A DNA stretch of 64,000 nucleotides. Origin: Agromyces italicus DSM 16388 (lineage in GTDB: Bacteria > Actinomycetota > Actinomycetes > Actinomycetales > Microbacteriaceae). The stretch is taken from NCBI RefSeq assembly GCF_000421545.1, contig NZ_ATXF01000010.1, positions 167,563 through 231,562 on the forward strand, given 5' to 3'. Of the stretch, positions 29,230 to 37,001 are shown piece after piece. The notes beneath the pieces were generated by a model. The model was given only the letters and a program-made list of their open reading frames with translations, was not told the DNA's origin and did no database searches. The position numbers were made by a program, and so were the translations under genes. Each line of letters begins with the position of its first letter. Positions within the stretch are counted from its first letter, which is position 1.

Positions 29230-29412
29230 TCAGTTCGTCGCGTCGTCGAGTGCGTCCTTGACCTTCTCGCCGGCGCCCTTGACGTCGGCCTTGACCTGGT
29301 CGGCCTTGCCCTCGGCCTCGAGCCGCTCGTCGTCGGTCAGCTTGCCGAGGCCTTCCTTCGCCTTGCCCGTCATGCGCTCGGCGGCGTTGCCCATCTTGTC
29401 TTCGGTTCCCAT
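29230..29412 (-). CDS. CsbD family stress-response protein
   Basis: The 60-residue, highly charged protein (MGTEDKMGNAAERMTGKAKE, then EGKADQVKADVKGAGEKVKD) matches the CsbD family, general-stress proteins of unknown biochemical role. No Cys or aromatic core is present, suggesting a disordered or weakly helical protein. GAGGAGG precedes the ATG at 29412. The open frame continues upstream to 29475 without support. First gene of a pair with the DUF6458 gene. Confidence 0.88.
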   Translation of the reverse strand: MGTEDKMGNAAERMTGKAKEGLGKLTDDERLEAEGKADQVKADVKGAGEKVKDALDDATN

Positions 29413-29582
29413 GGGGTCCTCCTCGGAAATCGATGTCGCTCGGCGCGTGCGAGGTGCGACGCGCCGTCGGTCCAACGGTAGGCAGGCCGTTCACGCCCCT
29501 TCAACGGGTTGACAGCGTGCGGTTCGAGTGGCTAACGGGCGCGATCTCGATGAGCGGATGCACCGTCGTCGCGCTCCGGCGT

Positions 29583-29588
29583 TAGGGT
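29583..29588 (+). promoter_or_regulatory. -10 box, probably leaderless
   Basis: TAGGGT lies six bases before the ATG of the DUF4180 gene, which has no ribosome site. A transcript starting at the ATG is likely. Confidence 0.5.
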
Positions 29589-29594
29589 CGAGCC

Positions 29595-29951
29595 ATGCGC
29601 ATCGACGAGAAGAACGGCATCCGGGTGCTGATCCTGGCGGGTGACGGCCCCGCGATCTCGACGCCCGACGATGCGGTGGATCTGGTGGGCGACGCATGGG
29701 CGCACGCCGCGACGGTCGTCGCGGTGCCGGTCGAACGGCTCGATCCCGCCTTCTTCGACCTCTCGAGCGGTCTCGCCGGAGAAGTCACCCAGACGCTCGT
29801 GAACTACCGTCTGCGGCTCGCGATCGTCGGCGACATCGCCGAGCGGGTCGACGCGAGCGGCGAGCTGCGCGATTTCGTCTGGGAGACGAATCGCGGGGCG
29901 CACGTCTGGTTCGTGCCCGATGAGGCGTCTCTCGCAGCGAAGCTCCGCTGA
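29595..29951 (+). CDS. DUF4180 domain protein
   Basis: The 118-residue soluble protein matches the DUF4180 pattern: a first strand RVLILAGDGPAISTPDDAVD, central FDLSSGLAGEVTQTLVNYRLRLAIVGD, and a final ETNRGAHVWFVPDEASL. These are small alpha/beta proteins of unknown role, often found near stress genes or regulators. There is no Shine-Dalgarno site, and TAGGGT six bases upstream points to a leaderless start. From 29952 to 30194 (243 bp) the plus strand shows nothing convincing; a possible small minus-strand gene is listed separately. Confidence 0.82.
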   Translation: MRIDEKNGIRVLILAGDGPAISTPDDAVDLVGDAWAHAATVVAVPVERLDPAFFDLSSGLAGEVTQTLVNYRLRLAIVGDIAERVDASGELRDFVWETNRGAHVWFVPDEASLAAKLR

Positions 29952-30027
29952 GGTGCCCGGACCCGGGATCGGCCGTATCTGCCCCCGACCCGGAGATCGT
30001 CGCCCGACTCCTTGCCGGGATCGTGGA

Positions 30028-30141
30028 TCAGAGCGTCTGCCGCTTGGCCGCGGGTCCGTCGATCAACGAACCGACAATGTCGATGTCCTCGTCGACGTCG
30101 AAGCACGCAGGGCCGCCGTCGCACACCGAGTCGCCATTCAC
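30028..30141 (-). CDS. Possible small acidic protein
   Basis: A 37-codon minus-strand frame, starting with a GTG at 30141 behind GGGGGT, reads as an acidic peptide with two cysteines (SVCDGGPACFDVDEDIDIVG) and G/C-ending codons throughout. The composition (acidic, hydrophobic alternation, CxxxxxxC) looks protein-like rather than random, unlike the Arg-rich translations of the other frames here. No family is recognised. It stands alone between two plus-strand genes. Conservation in relatives would be the deciding evidence. Confidence 0.35.
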   Translation of the reverse strand: MNGDSVCDGGPACFDVDEDIDIVGSLIDGPAAKRQTL

Positions 30142-30194
30142 ACCCCCGGTCGCCGACCGTCGCGAATGTCGGCGGGTGCTGAGACACTCTCAGC

Positions 30195-30413
30195 ATGGAG
30201 GTCATCGAACTGCGGCAGACTCGCGAAGTGCGGGTCGGCGACGTGCTCGTGAGCGCGGCAGATCGCGCCTACGAGGTGACGAGGGTCACCCGCGTGGGCC
30301 GCGGTATCCGCGTGCAGTACCTGTCGCCCGAGGGCCGAGCCGGCCGGTTCACCGCCGCACCCGAGGCGATCAGCCGGGTGCGCGCCGGCGGGGTGCCGAT
30401 CGCGGCCGCCTGA
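30195..30413 (+). CDS. Small uncharacterised protein
   Basis: The 72-residue protein (start MEVIELRQTREVRVGDVLVS, then AYEVTRVTRVGRGIRVQYLS) looks like a small beta-barrel of SH3 or KOW type, judging by alternating hydrophobic residues and a central Gly-Arg turn. No family is recognised with confidence. It has no ribosome site; GACACT six bases before the ATG suggests a leaderless transcript. It converges with the cell-wall-binding peptidase gene, 28 bp apart. Confidence 0.65.
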   Translation: MEVIELRQTREVRVGDVLVSAADRAYEVTRVTRVGRGIRVQYLSPEGRAGRFTAAPEAISRVRAGGVPIAAA

Positions 30414-30441
30414 CCCGCCCCGCACGACCCCTTCGCCGCGC

Positions 30442-32127
30442 TCAGCCCAGGCGGATCCCTCGCCGGAGCATGAACGGCACCGGGTCGATCCGGGTCCCGT
30501 TCTGGAAGACCTCGAAATGCAGGTGGCACCCGGTCGCCGCGCCCGTCGCCCCCGTCCAGCCGATCTGCTGCCCCGCGCGCACGAGCTGGCCCGCACGCAC
30601 GAGGATCCCGCCGTCGACCAGATGTGCGTATCCCGTCTCGATCCCGGTCCCGTGCGCGATCTTCACGAAGTTGCCATACGTGCCCATCGGCCCCGCGGTG
30701 CCCACCCGTCCTCCCGATGCGGCGTACACGGGCGCCCGGCATCCGGTTCCCAGGTCGACGCCTCGATGCACGGACTGGCTGCAGCCGCCGGGGGTGCAGA
30801 TCGGATCGCGCGGCCCGAACCCGTCGGTGATCCGGCCGGCTGCGGGCTTCGCCCAGACGAGTGCACATGGCGTGTTCGCCGCGACGGCGTCGCCGACGAC
30901 GGCGGTCCCGCCGATGATCACCCTGGTCGGCGGGGAGATCTGATTCAGCGCGACCCACACCGGGTGCGGGATGCAGGCCGGCTGGGTCAGATAGAGCGGC
31001 GCACCGAGTCCACCGGCGAGCGCGGCCCCGGCGAGGGCATCGGCGAAGTCCGTCCCCGTGGTGAGGAACGCGCTGCTCACGGAGCCCGAGGTCGAGCCGA
31101 ACACCGACATGTTGATCGCCGCCGCCGTCAGATATCGATCCAGCCCCTCGTGCCGCTGCACGTCGAATCCGTCGGAGGTGAGCTGACGCGCGATCGACGC
31201 ACTCACCGCGCCGGTTCCGCCGGCGATTCGCACCGTGCGCACACCGAGCTTGCGCATGGCGGCGACGGTACTCGAACGAACCGTCGTCGCGAGTCCGTCG
31301 ACGAGGAACACGGGGGCATCGACGGCACCGGCCGCGGCCCCGGCGGCCAGCGCGTCGGCGAAGCCCCGACCCGTCGCGACGAACGCCTGCGTCGCAGTCG
31401 GGAAGGCTTCGGCGATCAACCGCTCGCCGGTCTCGTATCGGGTCTGCCCGCCGATGCGAACACGGTTCGGCGTCAGGCCGGCGAGTTCCGCGAAGACGGA
31501 TGCTCCGACGACGGATTCACCGCCGACGACCACGATGCGCGCGGGTGCGAGACGGACGATCTCGGCACGCACCGCCCCCGGCAGCACATCGCGCTGGGTG
31601 AGCAGCAGCGGCCCCCCGCGGAGCGCGGCCGCCGACGCTGCGGCCAGTGCGTCGGGGAAGTCCGCGCCCGTCGCGAGGTAGAGCACGGGAACGTTCGGTG
31701 CGAATCGTCGGGAGATCTCGACCGCGGTCTCGTACCTGTCTGCGCCGGAGATGCGCTGCACTCCGGCGGCGAACGGCGCGATCGTCGTCTGCGCGGCGAC
31801 CGGAAGGCGAGACGGCGCCTCGGGCACCGGGCTCGGCGTGCTCCCCGACGAATTGTCCGGGTCGGCCGACTCCACCGGGTCGGCCGACTCCACCGGGTCG
31901 GCCGACTCCACCGGGTCGGCCGACTCCACCGGGTCGGCCGGCTCGGTCGGCTCGGTCGGCTCGACCGGTTCGGCCGACTCCACCGGTTCGGTCGGCTCGG
32001 CCGTCGGCGTCGAACTCGGCACAACCCGTTCGGTCGACTCCGTGGCGACCGCCGGCGATATCGTCGCCGCACCGATCATCGCTGCGATCGCGATCGCGAT
32101 CATCCCCCCGTGCACGACGCGACGCAT
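30442..32127 (-). CDS. Secreted cell-wall-binding protein with M23 (LytM) endopeptidase domain
   Basis: The 561-residue precursor has a signal peptide (about 1-28), then a Pro/Glu/Ser linker with hexapeptide repeats (ADPVES four times). Three cell-wall-binding repeat 2 modules follow (about 120-410; each with a GADRYETA- or GQTRYETG-like start and a GGT/GGE turn), then an M23 domain (about 425-561). The M23 zinc ligands are in HRGVDLG and HLHFEV. It probably anchors to cell-wall polymers and cuts peptidoglycan cross-bridges outside the cell. The first CWB2 module starts RISGADRYETAVEIS. A GGGGAGGGGG stretch precedes the ATG. It stands alone. Confidence 0.92.
   Translation of the reverse strand: MRRVVHGGMIAIAIAAMIGAATISPAVATESTERVVPSSTPTAEPTEPVESAEPVEPTEPTEPADPVESADPVESADPVESADPVESADPDNSSGSTPSPVPEAPSRLPVAAQTTIAPFAAGVQRISGADRYETAVEISRRFAPNVPVLYLATGADFPDALAAASAAALRGGPLLLTQRDVLPGAVRAEIVRLAPARIVVVGGESVVGASVFAELAGLTPNRVRIGGQTRYETGERLIAEAFPTATQAFVATGRGFADALAAGAAAGAVDAPVFLVDGLATTVRSSTVAAMRKLGVRTVRIAGGTGAVSASIARQLTSDGFDVQRHEGLDRYLTAAAINMSVFGSTSGSVSSAFLTTGTDFADALAGAALAGGLGAPLYLTQPACIPHPVWVALNQISPPTRVIIGGTAVVGDAVAANTPCALVWAKPAAGRITDGFGPRDPICTPGGCSQSVHRGVDLGTGCRAPVYAASGGRVGTAGPMGTYGNFVKIAHGTGIETGYAHLVDGGILVRAGQLVRAGQQIGWTGATGAATGCHLHFEVFQNGTRIDPVPFMLRRGIRLG
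31861..31940. repeat. 18-bp tandem repeat in the cell-wall protein gene
   Basis: Four exact copies of an 18-bp unit (gtcggccgactccaccgg) run from 31861 to 31932, with a partial fifth to 31940. The unit encodes the hexapeptide ADPVES on the minus strand. Length change by one unit would keep the frame. Confidence 0.9.
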
Positions 32128-32248
32128 TCAGGGTCCCCCTCCCCATGGTGGAGGAACCGAGTGCGACGGTGTCCCCCGACCGACCTTCGCGCCTCGAGTC
32201 TAGGGGCCGACGATGAACCGAGGCCATTCCGGTTCTCGGGCCGCTGGT

Positions 32249-33118
32249 CTACGCGGGTCGAAGCGGCAGGCGCGCACCGTCCGTCTGACACGACGGGCAG
32301 TACTCGGCGGTCGTGCTCGCGAACGAGAACTCGCGCACGAGATCGCCGCAGACCGGGCACGCGTCACCGGCCCGGCCGTGCACCCGCATGGCCGCGACCT
32401 TCTCGGCCTTCAGCCGATCGATCGGCACGCCGCGGCGGGCATCGATCGCGGCGCCCAGCACCCCGACCGTGGCCGCGAATAGCGCCTCGAGCGCGGCATC
32501 GTCGAGGCTCGCCGCATGGGCGACGGGCGAAACCTTCGCCGCGTGCAGGATCTCGTCGGAATAGGCGTTGCCGATGCCCGCGAGCGACTCCTGCTCCTGC
32601 AGGATCGCCTTGATCTGCTTGCGTCGACCGACGACCGCCGCATCGAAGTCCGCCCGCGTGAACGCCCGGTCGGCGGGGTCGGGCCCGAGTTTCGCCACGG
32701 CGGGCACCTCGCGGGGTTCGTCGACCGCCCAGACGCCGAGCGAGACCCAGTCGCCCGCGTCGGTGAGTTCGAGGTCGCCGCCATCGTCGAAAGCGAGGGT
32801 CGCGAGGGTGGGCGGCGGCGGATCGGCGGCGGTGCCGACGGCCGGAGCCGGGGTGATCTCGTCGGCCGTCACCGCCCACCGTGCCCAGCCGTGCCGGCCG
32901 AGCGACACGACCAGATGACCGGCGCCGCCGAAGCCGAGGTCGATGAGCTTGCCGTGTCGTGCGACCCCCGACAACTGCTCGCCGACGAGCGACTCGGGAG
33001 GCCTGCCCCGGGTCTTCTCGACGCGGAACTCGACCACGTCGACGCCGACGAGCACGCGACCCGTGAGCCGCGCGCCGAGTTCTTCTGCAAGTGCCTGCAC
33101 TTCCGGTGACTCGGGCAT
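32249..33118 (-). CDS. Fpg/Nei family DNA glycosylase (copy 2)
   Basis: The 289-residue protein starts MPESPEVQALAEELG, keeping the catalytic Pro2-Glu3 but with SPE instead of LPE. It has the helix-two-turn-helix GIGNAYSDEILHAAKVSP near 190 and a zinc finger CPVCG with YCPSCQ. As in copy 1 the classical finger arginine is missing (ASTTAEYCPS). It is clearly related to, but not a recent duplicate of, copy 1; the N-terminal halves differ widely. It is probably a base-excision glycosylase/AP lyase with a different lesion preference. In-frame GTGs at 33124 and 33136 are possible earlier starts, but Pro2 must follow the Met used, which fixes 33118. Confidence 0.92.
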   Translation of the reverse strand: MPESPEVQALAEELGARLTGRVLVGVDVVEFRVEKTRGRPPESLVGEQLSGVARHGKLIDLGFGGAGHLVVSLGRHGWARWAVTADEITPAPAVGTAADPPPPTLATLAFDDGGDLELTDAGDWVSLGVWAVDEPREVPAVAKLGPDPADRAFTRADFDAAVVGRRKQIKAILQEQESLAGIGNAYSDEILHAAKVSPVAHAASLDDAALEALFAATVGVLGAAIDARRGVPIDRLKAEKVAAMRVHGRAGDACPVCGDLVREFSFASTTAEYCPSCQTDGARLPLRPA

Positions 33119-33166
33119 GCGCACATGCTCGCACACCCGGCCGACGGCGTCAGCCCGGGCCTGGCT

Positions 33167-33595
33167 TCAGCCGGCCGCCGCTGCCGCGGTGAACTCGATC
33201 ACGAGCGCCGTCGAGCGCGAGGCGGGGTCACGCGCCTCGCGCGCGGTGCGGATCTCGCGATACCGGTCGCCGTACTTCGCCGTGAGCGCCTCGTCGAGCG
33301 TCTCGCGCACTGCGGCGGTGTCGTCGACGCGGGCGATCGCGTCGAAGCCCGAAGCGCCGACGCCGAGCACCCCGCGCGCGTCGGATGCCACGAGCTGCAC
33401 CCGCTCGGTGTGGGAAAGGCGCTTGACCTTGCCCGAGCCCGCCACGGTCGTGACGAGCAGCCGATCGCCGTCGCGGACGATCCACACGGGCGTGTGCACG
33501 GCGACACCCGTACGACGAAAAGTGGTGAGCCGAACGTACGGCGAGGCGCCGAGTGCGAGGAAGGCATCGCGTGCGGGGGCGTCGGTTTGGGGCAT
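33167..33595 (-). CDS. PPOX class F420-dependent oxidoreductase
   Basis: The 142-residue split-barrel protein follows the pattern YVRLTTFRRTGVAVHTPVWI, then RLLVTTVAGSGKVKRLSHTE, and ends TALVIEFTAAAAA. This matches the actinobacterial PPOX/F420 family in which the conserved Thr-Pro-Val-Trp strand contacts the cofactor. It should bind F420 or FMN; substrate unknown. With the nitroreductase-like gene at 24493 it is the second deazaflavin-type enzyme in the window, suggesting the organism makes F420. It lies between the glycosylase and the ABC-F gene on the same strand, 44 bp after the latter. Confidence 0.88.
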   Translation of the reverse strand: MPQTDAPARDAFLALGASPYVRLTTFRRTGVAVHTPVWIVRDGDRLLVTTVAGSGKVKRLSHTERVQLVASDARGVLGVGASGFDAIARVDDTAAVRETLDEALTAKYGDRYREIRTAREARDPASRSTALVIEFTAAAAAG

Positions 33596-33639
33596 CCGTC
33601 GATTCTCTCGCACCGGGGCAGCGGAATCGCCGACGACGG

Positions 33640-35325
33640 TCATGCCTCGGTGACGTGCCCGCCGTCGACGCTCCAACGCCGGTCGAGGTGCACGTGCTCG
33701 AGCATGCGCCGATCGTGCGTGACGAGCACCAGCGTGCCCTCGTAGCCCTCGATCGCCTGTTCGAGCTGCTCGATCGCGGGCAGGTCGAGGTGGTTCGTGG
33801 GCTCGTCGAGCACGAGCACGTTGACGCCGCGAGCCTGGAGCAGGGCCATCCCCGCCCGGGTGCGCTCGCCGGGCGAGAGGTCGTCGACGGGTCGCAGCAC
33901 GTGGTCGGCCTTCAGCCCGAACTTCGCGAGCAGGGTGCGCACCTCGCCCGAGCTCAACTCGGGCACGAGCGACTCGAACGCGTCCGCCAGCGGCGCCCGG
34001 CCGGCGAGCTGGGAGCGGGCCTGGTCGATCTCGCCGATCGCGACCGAGGAGCCGAGGCTCGCGCGCCCGTCGTCGGGGTCGATGCGACCGAGGAGGAGCC
34101 CCAGCAGCGTCGACTTGCCCGCACCGTTCGGCCCGGTGATGCCGATGCGGTCGCCCGCCTGCACCTGCAGCGACACCGGTCCGAGCGTGAAGTCGCCGCG
34201 CGTGACCGAGGCCGCGTCGAGGGTCGCGACGACCGCCGACGAGCGCGGCGCCTGCCCGATGGTGAACTCGAGCTTCCACTCCTTGCGCGGCTCCTCGACC
34301 TCCTCGAGTCGGGCGATGCGGCTCTCCATCTGGCGTACCTTCTGCGCCTGCTTCTCGCTCGACTCGGTCGCGGCCTTGCGGCGGATCTTGTCGTTGTCGG
34401 GCGACTTCTTCATGGCGTTGCGCACACCCTGGCTCGACCATTCGCGCTGCACACGCGCCCGGGAGACGAGGTCGGCCTTCCTCGAGGCGAACTCCTCGTA
34501 GTCCTCGCGCGCGTGACGGCGCACCGTCTCGCGCTCGTCGAGGTAGGCGTCGTAGCCGCCGCCGTAGAGGCGATTCGAGTGCTGGGCCAGGTCGAGTTCG
34601 AGCACCTTCGACACGGTGCGGGCGAGGAACTCGCGGTCGTGGCTGACCAGCACGACTCCGCCGCGGAGGCCGCCGACGAACGACTCGAGCCGGGCGAGGC
34701 CGTCGAGATCGAGGTCGTTCGTGGGTTCGTCGAGGAGCACGAGGTCGAAGCGCGAGCAGATGAGCGCGGCGAGGCCGACGCGGGCGGCCTGCCCGCCCGA
34801 GAGATCGGTCATGAGCGAGTCGGCGGTGACGGCATGGGCATCGCCCTCTCCGCCCCGGCTGCCCACGGCGAGCCCGAGTTCGGCGAGCACCGCGGGCAGG
34901 CGTTCGTCGAGATCGGCCGCTCCCGAGGCGAGCCAGCGTTCGAGGGCGACCGAGTACTCCTCGCCCGGGTCGACCCCGGCGGGCGGTTCGGCGAGCGCGA
35001 GCAGCTCGGCCGCGGCATCCAGCCGGGCGGATGCCTCGGCGCACCCCGTGCGCCGGGCGACGTACCGGGCGATCGTCTCGCCCTCGACGCGCTCGTGCTC
35101 CTGCGGCAGCCAGCCGACGAAGGCGTCGGCGGGGGCGAGCGACACGGTGCCGGCCAGCGGTGCGACGGCCCCGCCGAGGATGCCGAGGAGCGTCGACTTG
35201 CCCGCACCGTTCGCGCCGACGACGCCGACGACGTCGCCCGGGGCGACGGTGAGGTCGAGGTCCTCGAACAGCGTGCGGTGGGCGTATCCGCCGGCGAGCC
35301 CCTGGGCCACGAGAGTTGCAGTCAC
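33640..35325 (-). CDS. ABC-F family ATPase
   Basis: The 561-residue protein has two ABC domains and no membrane segment. The first has Walker A GANGAGKST (near 38), signature LSGGQAARV and Walker B LLDEPTNDLD. The second has GPNGAGKST (near 385), signature LSPGERTRA and VLDEPTNHLD. A charged linker of about 80 residues joins them. ABC-F proteins act on ribosomes, either as translation factors or in antibiotic resistance by ribosome protection; the sequence does not tell which. The start is a GTG (MTATLVAQGLAGGYAHRTLF). No drug-related neighbour is seen. A 19-bp inverted repeat lies 35 bp upstream. Confidence 0.9.
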   Translation of the reverse strand: MTATLVAQGLAGGYAHRTLFEDLDLTVAPGDVVGVVGANGAGKSTLLGILGGAVAPLAGTVSLAPADAFVGWLPQEHERVEGETIARYVARRTGCAEASARLDAAAELLALAEPPAGVDPGEEYSVALERWLASGAADLDERLPAVLAELGLAVGSRGGEGDAHAVTADSLMTDLSGGQAARVGLAALICSRFDLVLLDEPTNDLDLDGLARLESFVGGLRGGVVLVSHDREFLARTVSKVLELDLAQHSNRLYGGGYDAYLDERETVRRHAREDYEEFASRKADLVSRARVQREWSSQGVRNAMKKSPDNDKIRRKAATESSEKQAQKVRQMESRIARLEEVEEPRKEWKLEFTIGQAPRSSAVVATLDAASVTRGDFTLGPVSLQVQAGDRIGITGPNGAGKSTLLGLLLGRIDPDDGRASLGSSVAIGEIDQARSQLAGRAPLADAFESLVPELSSGEVRTLLAKFGLKADHVLRPVDDLSPGERTRAGMALLQARGVNVLVLDEPTNHLDLPAIEQLEQAIEGYEGTLVLVTHDRRMLEHVHLDRRWSVDGGHVTEA

Positions 35326-35360
35326 CGGACAACCCTACGTGCCGTTCGCGGCGGCCCACT

Positions 35361-35447
35361 GTGCAGAATTCAGGATGCCTCGGCAGACACGCCGTGACAT
35401 CATGACGACCGTGCGGCGCGTCGCCGGCGGCATCCTGAATTCTGCAC
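35361..35447. repeat. Inverted repeat element with 19-bp perfect arms
   Basis: gtgcagaattcaggatgcc at 35361-35379 is exactly repeated in reverse complement at 35429-35447, around a 49-bp centre. The element is in the divergent region between the ABC-F gene and the acyltransferase gene, where a terminator is not needed, so it is more likely a repetitive palindrome or a regulatory site. Two direct copies of ggcgacgcgcagc follow near 35456-35485. Confidence 0.75.
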
Positions 35448-35534
35448 GCGCAGCGGGCGACGCGCAGCAGGCGACGCGCAGCGCGAGCCGACCGCATACC
35501 GGCGCAGACATATGCAGTCGCATACGGTTGCCGG

Positions 35535-36113
35535 ATGCTTCGTCGCCTCGTCTCCAGTGTCTACTGGGCTCTCAGCCGGTGGACCCTCGCGGGCGAACCG
35601 GCCCCCGGCCGCCCCTCGGTGCTGATCGGCGCCCCCCACACCTCGAACTGGGACTTCGTGCTCATGCTCGCCATCGCCTGGCGGCGCGGCATCGACTTCC
35701 GCTGGCTCGGAAAGAAGAGCCTGTTCACGGGCTGGCGCGGTCCGCTCATGCGCGGGCTCGGCGGCATCCCCGTCGATCGTGCCGACCCGAGCCGCGTCGT
35801 CGGCGAGGTCGTCGAGCGCATCCGTGCCGGCGAGGTCTTCGGACTCGTCGTCACCCCCGACGGCACCCGCGGCGCGCACGAGTACTGGAAGTCGGGCTTC
35901 TACCGCATCGCCCGGGAGACCGGCATGCCGGTCACCCTGGGCTACGTCGACCGCACGACGATGACGACGGGCCTCGGCCCGACCTTCGAGCTCACGGGCG
36001 ACGTCGCCGCCGACATGGCCGTCATCCGCGCCTTCTACGCCGACAAGGCGGGCGTGCGCCCCGAGCGGCGAGTGGAGCCGCGCCTGCGCGAGGAGCAGGG
36101 CTCCGCCGGCTGA
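35535..36113 (+). CDS. Lysophospholipid acyltransferase family protein
   Basis: The 192-residue protein has the PlsC-type motifs: the catalytic HX4D in GAPHTSNWDFVLM (near 35) and a PDGTRG motif (near 113) in place of the usual EGTR, with GIPVDR between. Such proteins acylate lysophospholipid or related acceptors at the inner face of the membrane. It lacks an obvious membrane helix, and the first residues LVSSVYWALSRWTLAG may form a membrane-associated helix. No ribosome site precedes the ATG; CATACG eight bases upstream may be a -10 box, within direct repeats of gcatac. Acceptor unknown. Confidence 0.85.
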   Translation: MLRRLVSSVYWALSRWTLAGEPAPGRPSVLIGAPHTSNWDFVLMLAIAWRRGIDFRWLGKKSLFTGWRGPLMRGLGGIPVDRADPSRVVGEVVERIRAGEVFGLVVTPDGTRGAHEYWKSGFYRIARETGMPVTLGYVDRTTMTTGLGPTFELTGDVAADMAVIRAFYADKAGVRPERRVEPRLREEQGSAG

Positions 36114-36229
36114 CCTTCGCCGCCGAGGCCGGCGCCCGCTCCCGGGTACCGGCGCCTCGTCGGATCCGACCCCGCTCTCCGCAGGCGGGGTCCTTCTGCG
36201 TGCCGCTACCGAATCGTGCGGCCCATGTG

Positions 36230-36265
36230 TATCGTTTCTCGATAGGTGTCTACCGATTATCGATA
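36230..36265. promoter_or_regulatory. TATCG/CGATA operator cluster
   Basis: tatcg, five bases, cgata (36230-36244) is followed by tatcgata (36258-36265), ending eight bases before the DUF2975 start. Repeated palindromic half-sites immediately upstream of a gene pair containing a small Cro/CI regulator suggest an autoregulatory operator. Confidence 0.65.
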
Positions 36266-36273
36266 GGAATCAC

Positions 36274-36750
36274 ATGCAACGGCCCACGCTTATCGTGCTC
36301 AAGGTGCTCATCGTCGTGATGCTCCTGCTCCTCCTCTCGTGCCAGCTGTTCCTCGTGCCGGGCACGGCGCGCACCCTCGCGGCGAGCTACCCCGAGCTCG
36401 CCGGCCTCCAGGTTCCGGGCATCGTCATCGCCGTCCTGTTCCTCGTGTGCGTCGAGGTCGTGATGGTCTGCGTGTGGCGACTGCTTTCGATGGTCGGCGA
36501 GCAGAACATCTTCAGCTCCGACGCGTTCCGCTGGGTCGACCTCATCCTCGCGTCGATCATCGCGGCGACGCTGCTCATCGCCGTCGCCGGCGTGGTCCTC
36601 TTCTCCGCGGGCGTCGCGAACCCCTCGGTGCAGCTGCTCTGCGCGCTCGGCATCGTCGTCGGCACCGGCCTCGCCCTCCTCGTCGGCGTCATGCGCGGGC
36701 TGCTGAAGAATGCGGCGCAGTTGCAGCACGATCTCTCCGAGGTCGTCTGA
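36274..36750 (+). CDS. DUF2975 membrane protein
   Basis: The 158-residue protein has four hydrophobic segments (LIVLKVLIVVMLLLLLSCQL; VPGIVIAVLFLVCVEVVMVC; ILASIIAATLLIAVAGVVLF; LLCALGIVVGTGLALLVGVM) with a polar NIFSSDAFRW loop between the second and third. This is the DUF2975 architecture, which is usually paired with a YozG-like HTH protein, as here. Function unknown. Its stop shares an A with the next ATG. Promoter region carries repeated TATCG sites. Confidence 0.85.
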   Translation: MQRPTLIVLKVLIVVMLLLLLSCQLFLVPGTARTLAASYPELAGLQVPGIVIAVLFLVCVEVVMVCVWRLLSMVGEQNIFSSDAFRWVDLILASIIAATLLIAVAGVVLFSAGVANPSVQLLCALGIVVGTGLALLVGVMRGLLKNAAQLQHDLSEVV

Positions 36751-37001
36751 TGTCCATCGTCATCGATCTCGACGTCGAACTCGCCCGCCGCAAGATGTCG
36801 GTCGCCGACCTCGCGGCCGCGATCGACATCACGCCGGTCAATGTCTCGGTGCTGAAGAACGGCCGGGCGAAGGCGGTGCGGTTCTCGACGCTCGACGCGA
36901 TCTGCCGCGTGCTCGAGTGCCAGCCGGGCGACATCCTGCGCTGGGTCCCCGATGACGGCGCGGATGCCTCGGCCCACCCCGGAGCGGAGACCTCGGCATG
37001 A
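36750..37001 (+). CDS. Small Cro/CI-type HTH regulator (YozG-like)
   Basis: The 83-residue protein is almost entirely one helix-turn-helix domain (SVADLAAAIDITPVNVSVLK, then TLDAICRVLECQPGDILRWV), typical of YozG-like regulators that accompany DUF2975 proteins. It probably binds the TATCGATA sites upstream of the pair and represses the operon. The last 15 residues are an Ala-rich tail beyond the usual domain. Its ATG overlaps the DUF2975 stop (TGATG) and its stop overlaps the next ATG, so the three genes are translationally coupled. Confidence 0.88.
   Translation: MSIVIDLDVELARRKMSVADLAAAIDITPVNVSVLKNGRAKAVRFSTLDAICRVLECQPGDILRWVPDDGADASAHPGAETSA

Noticed and set aside
33167..35497. Minus-strand 776-codon frame joining the PPOX gene to sequence across the ABC-F gene
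   Set aside because: The upstream part is a shadow of the ABC-F gene in another frame; the PPOX protein starts at 33595.
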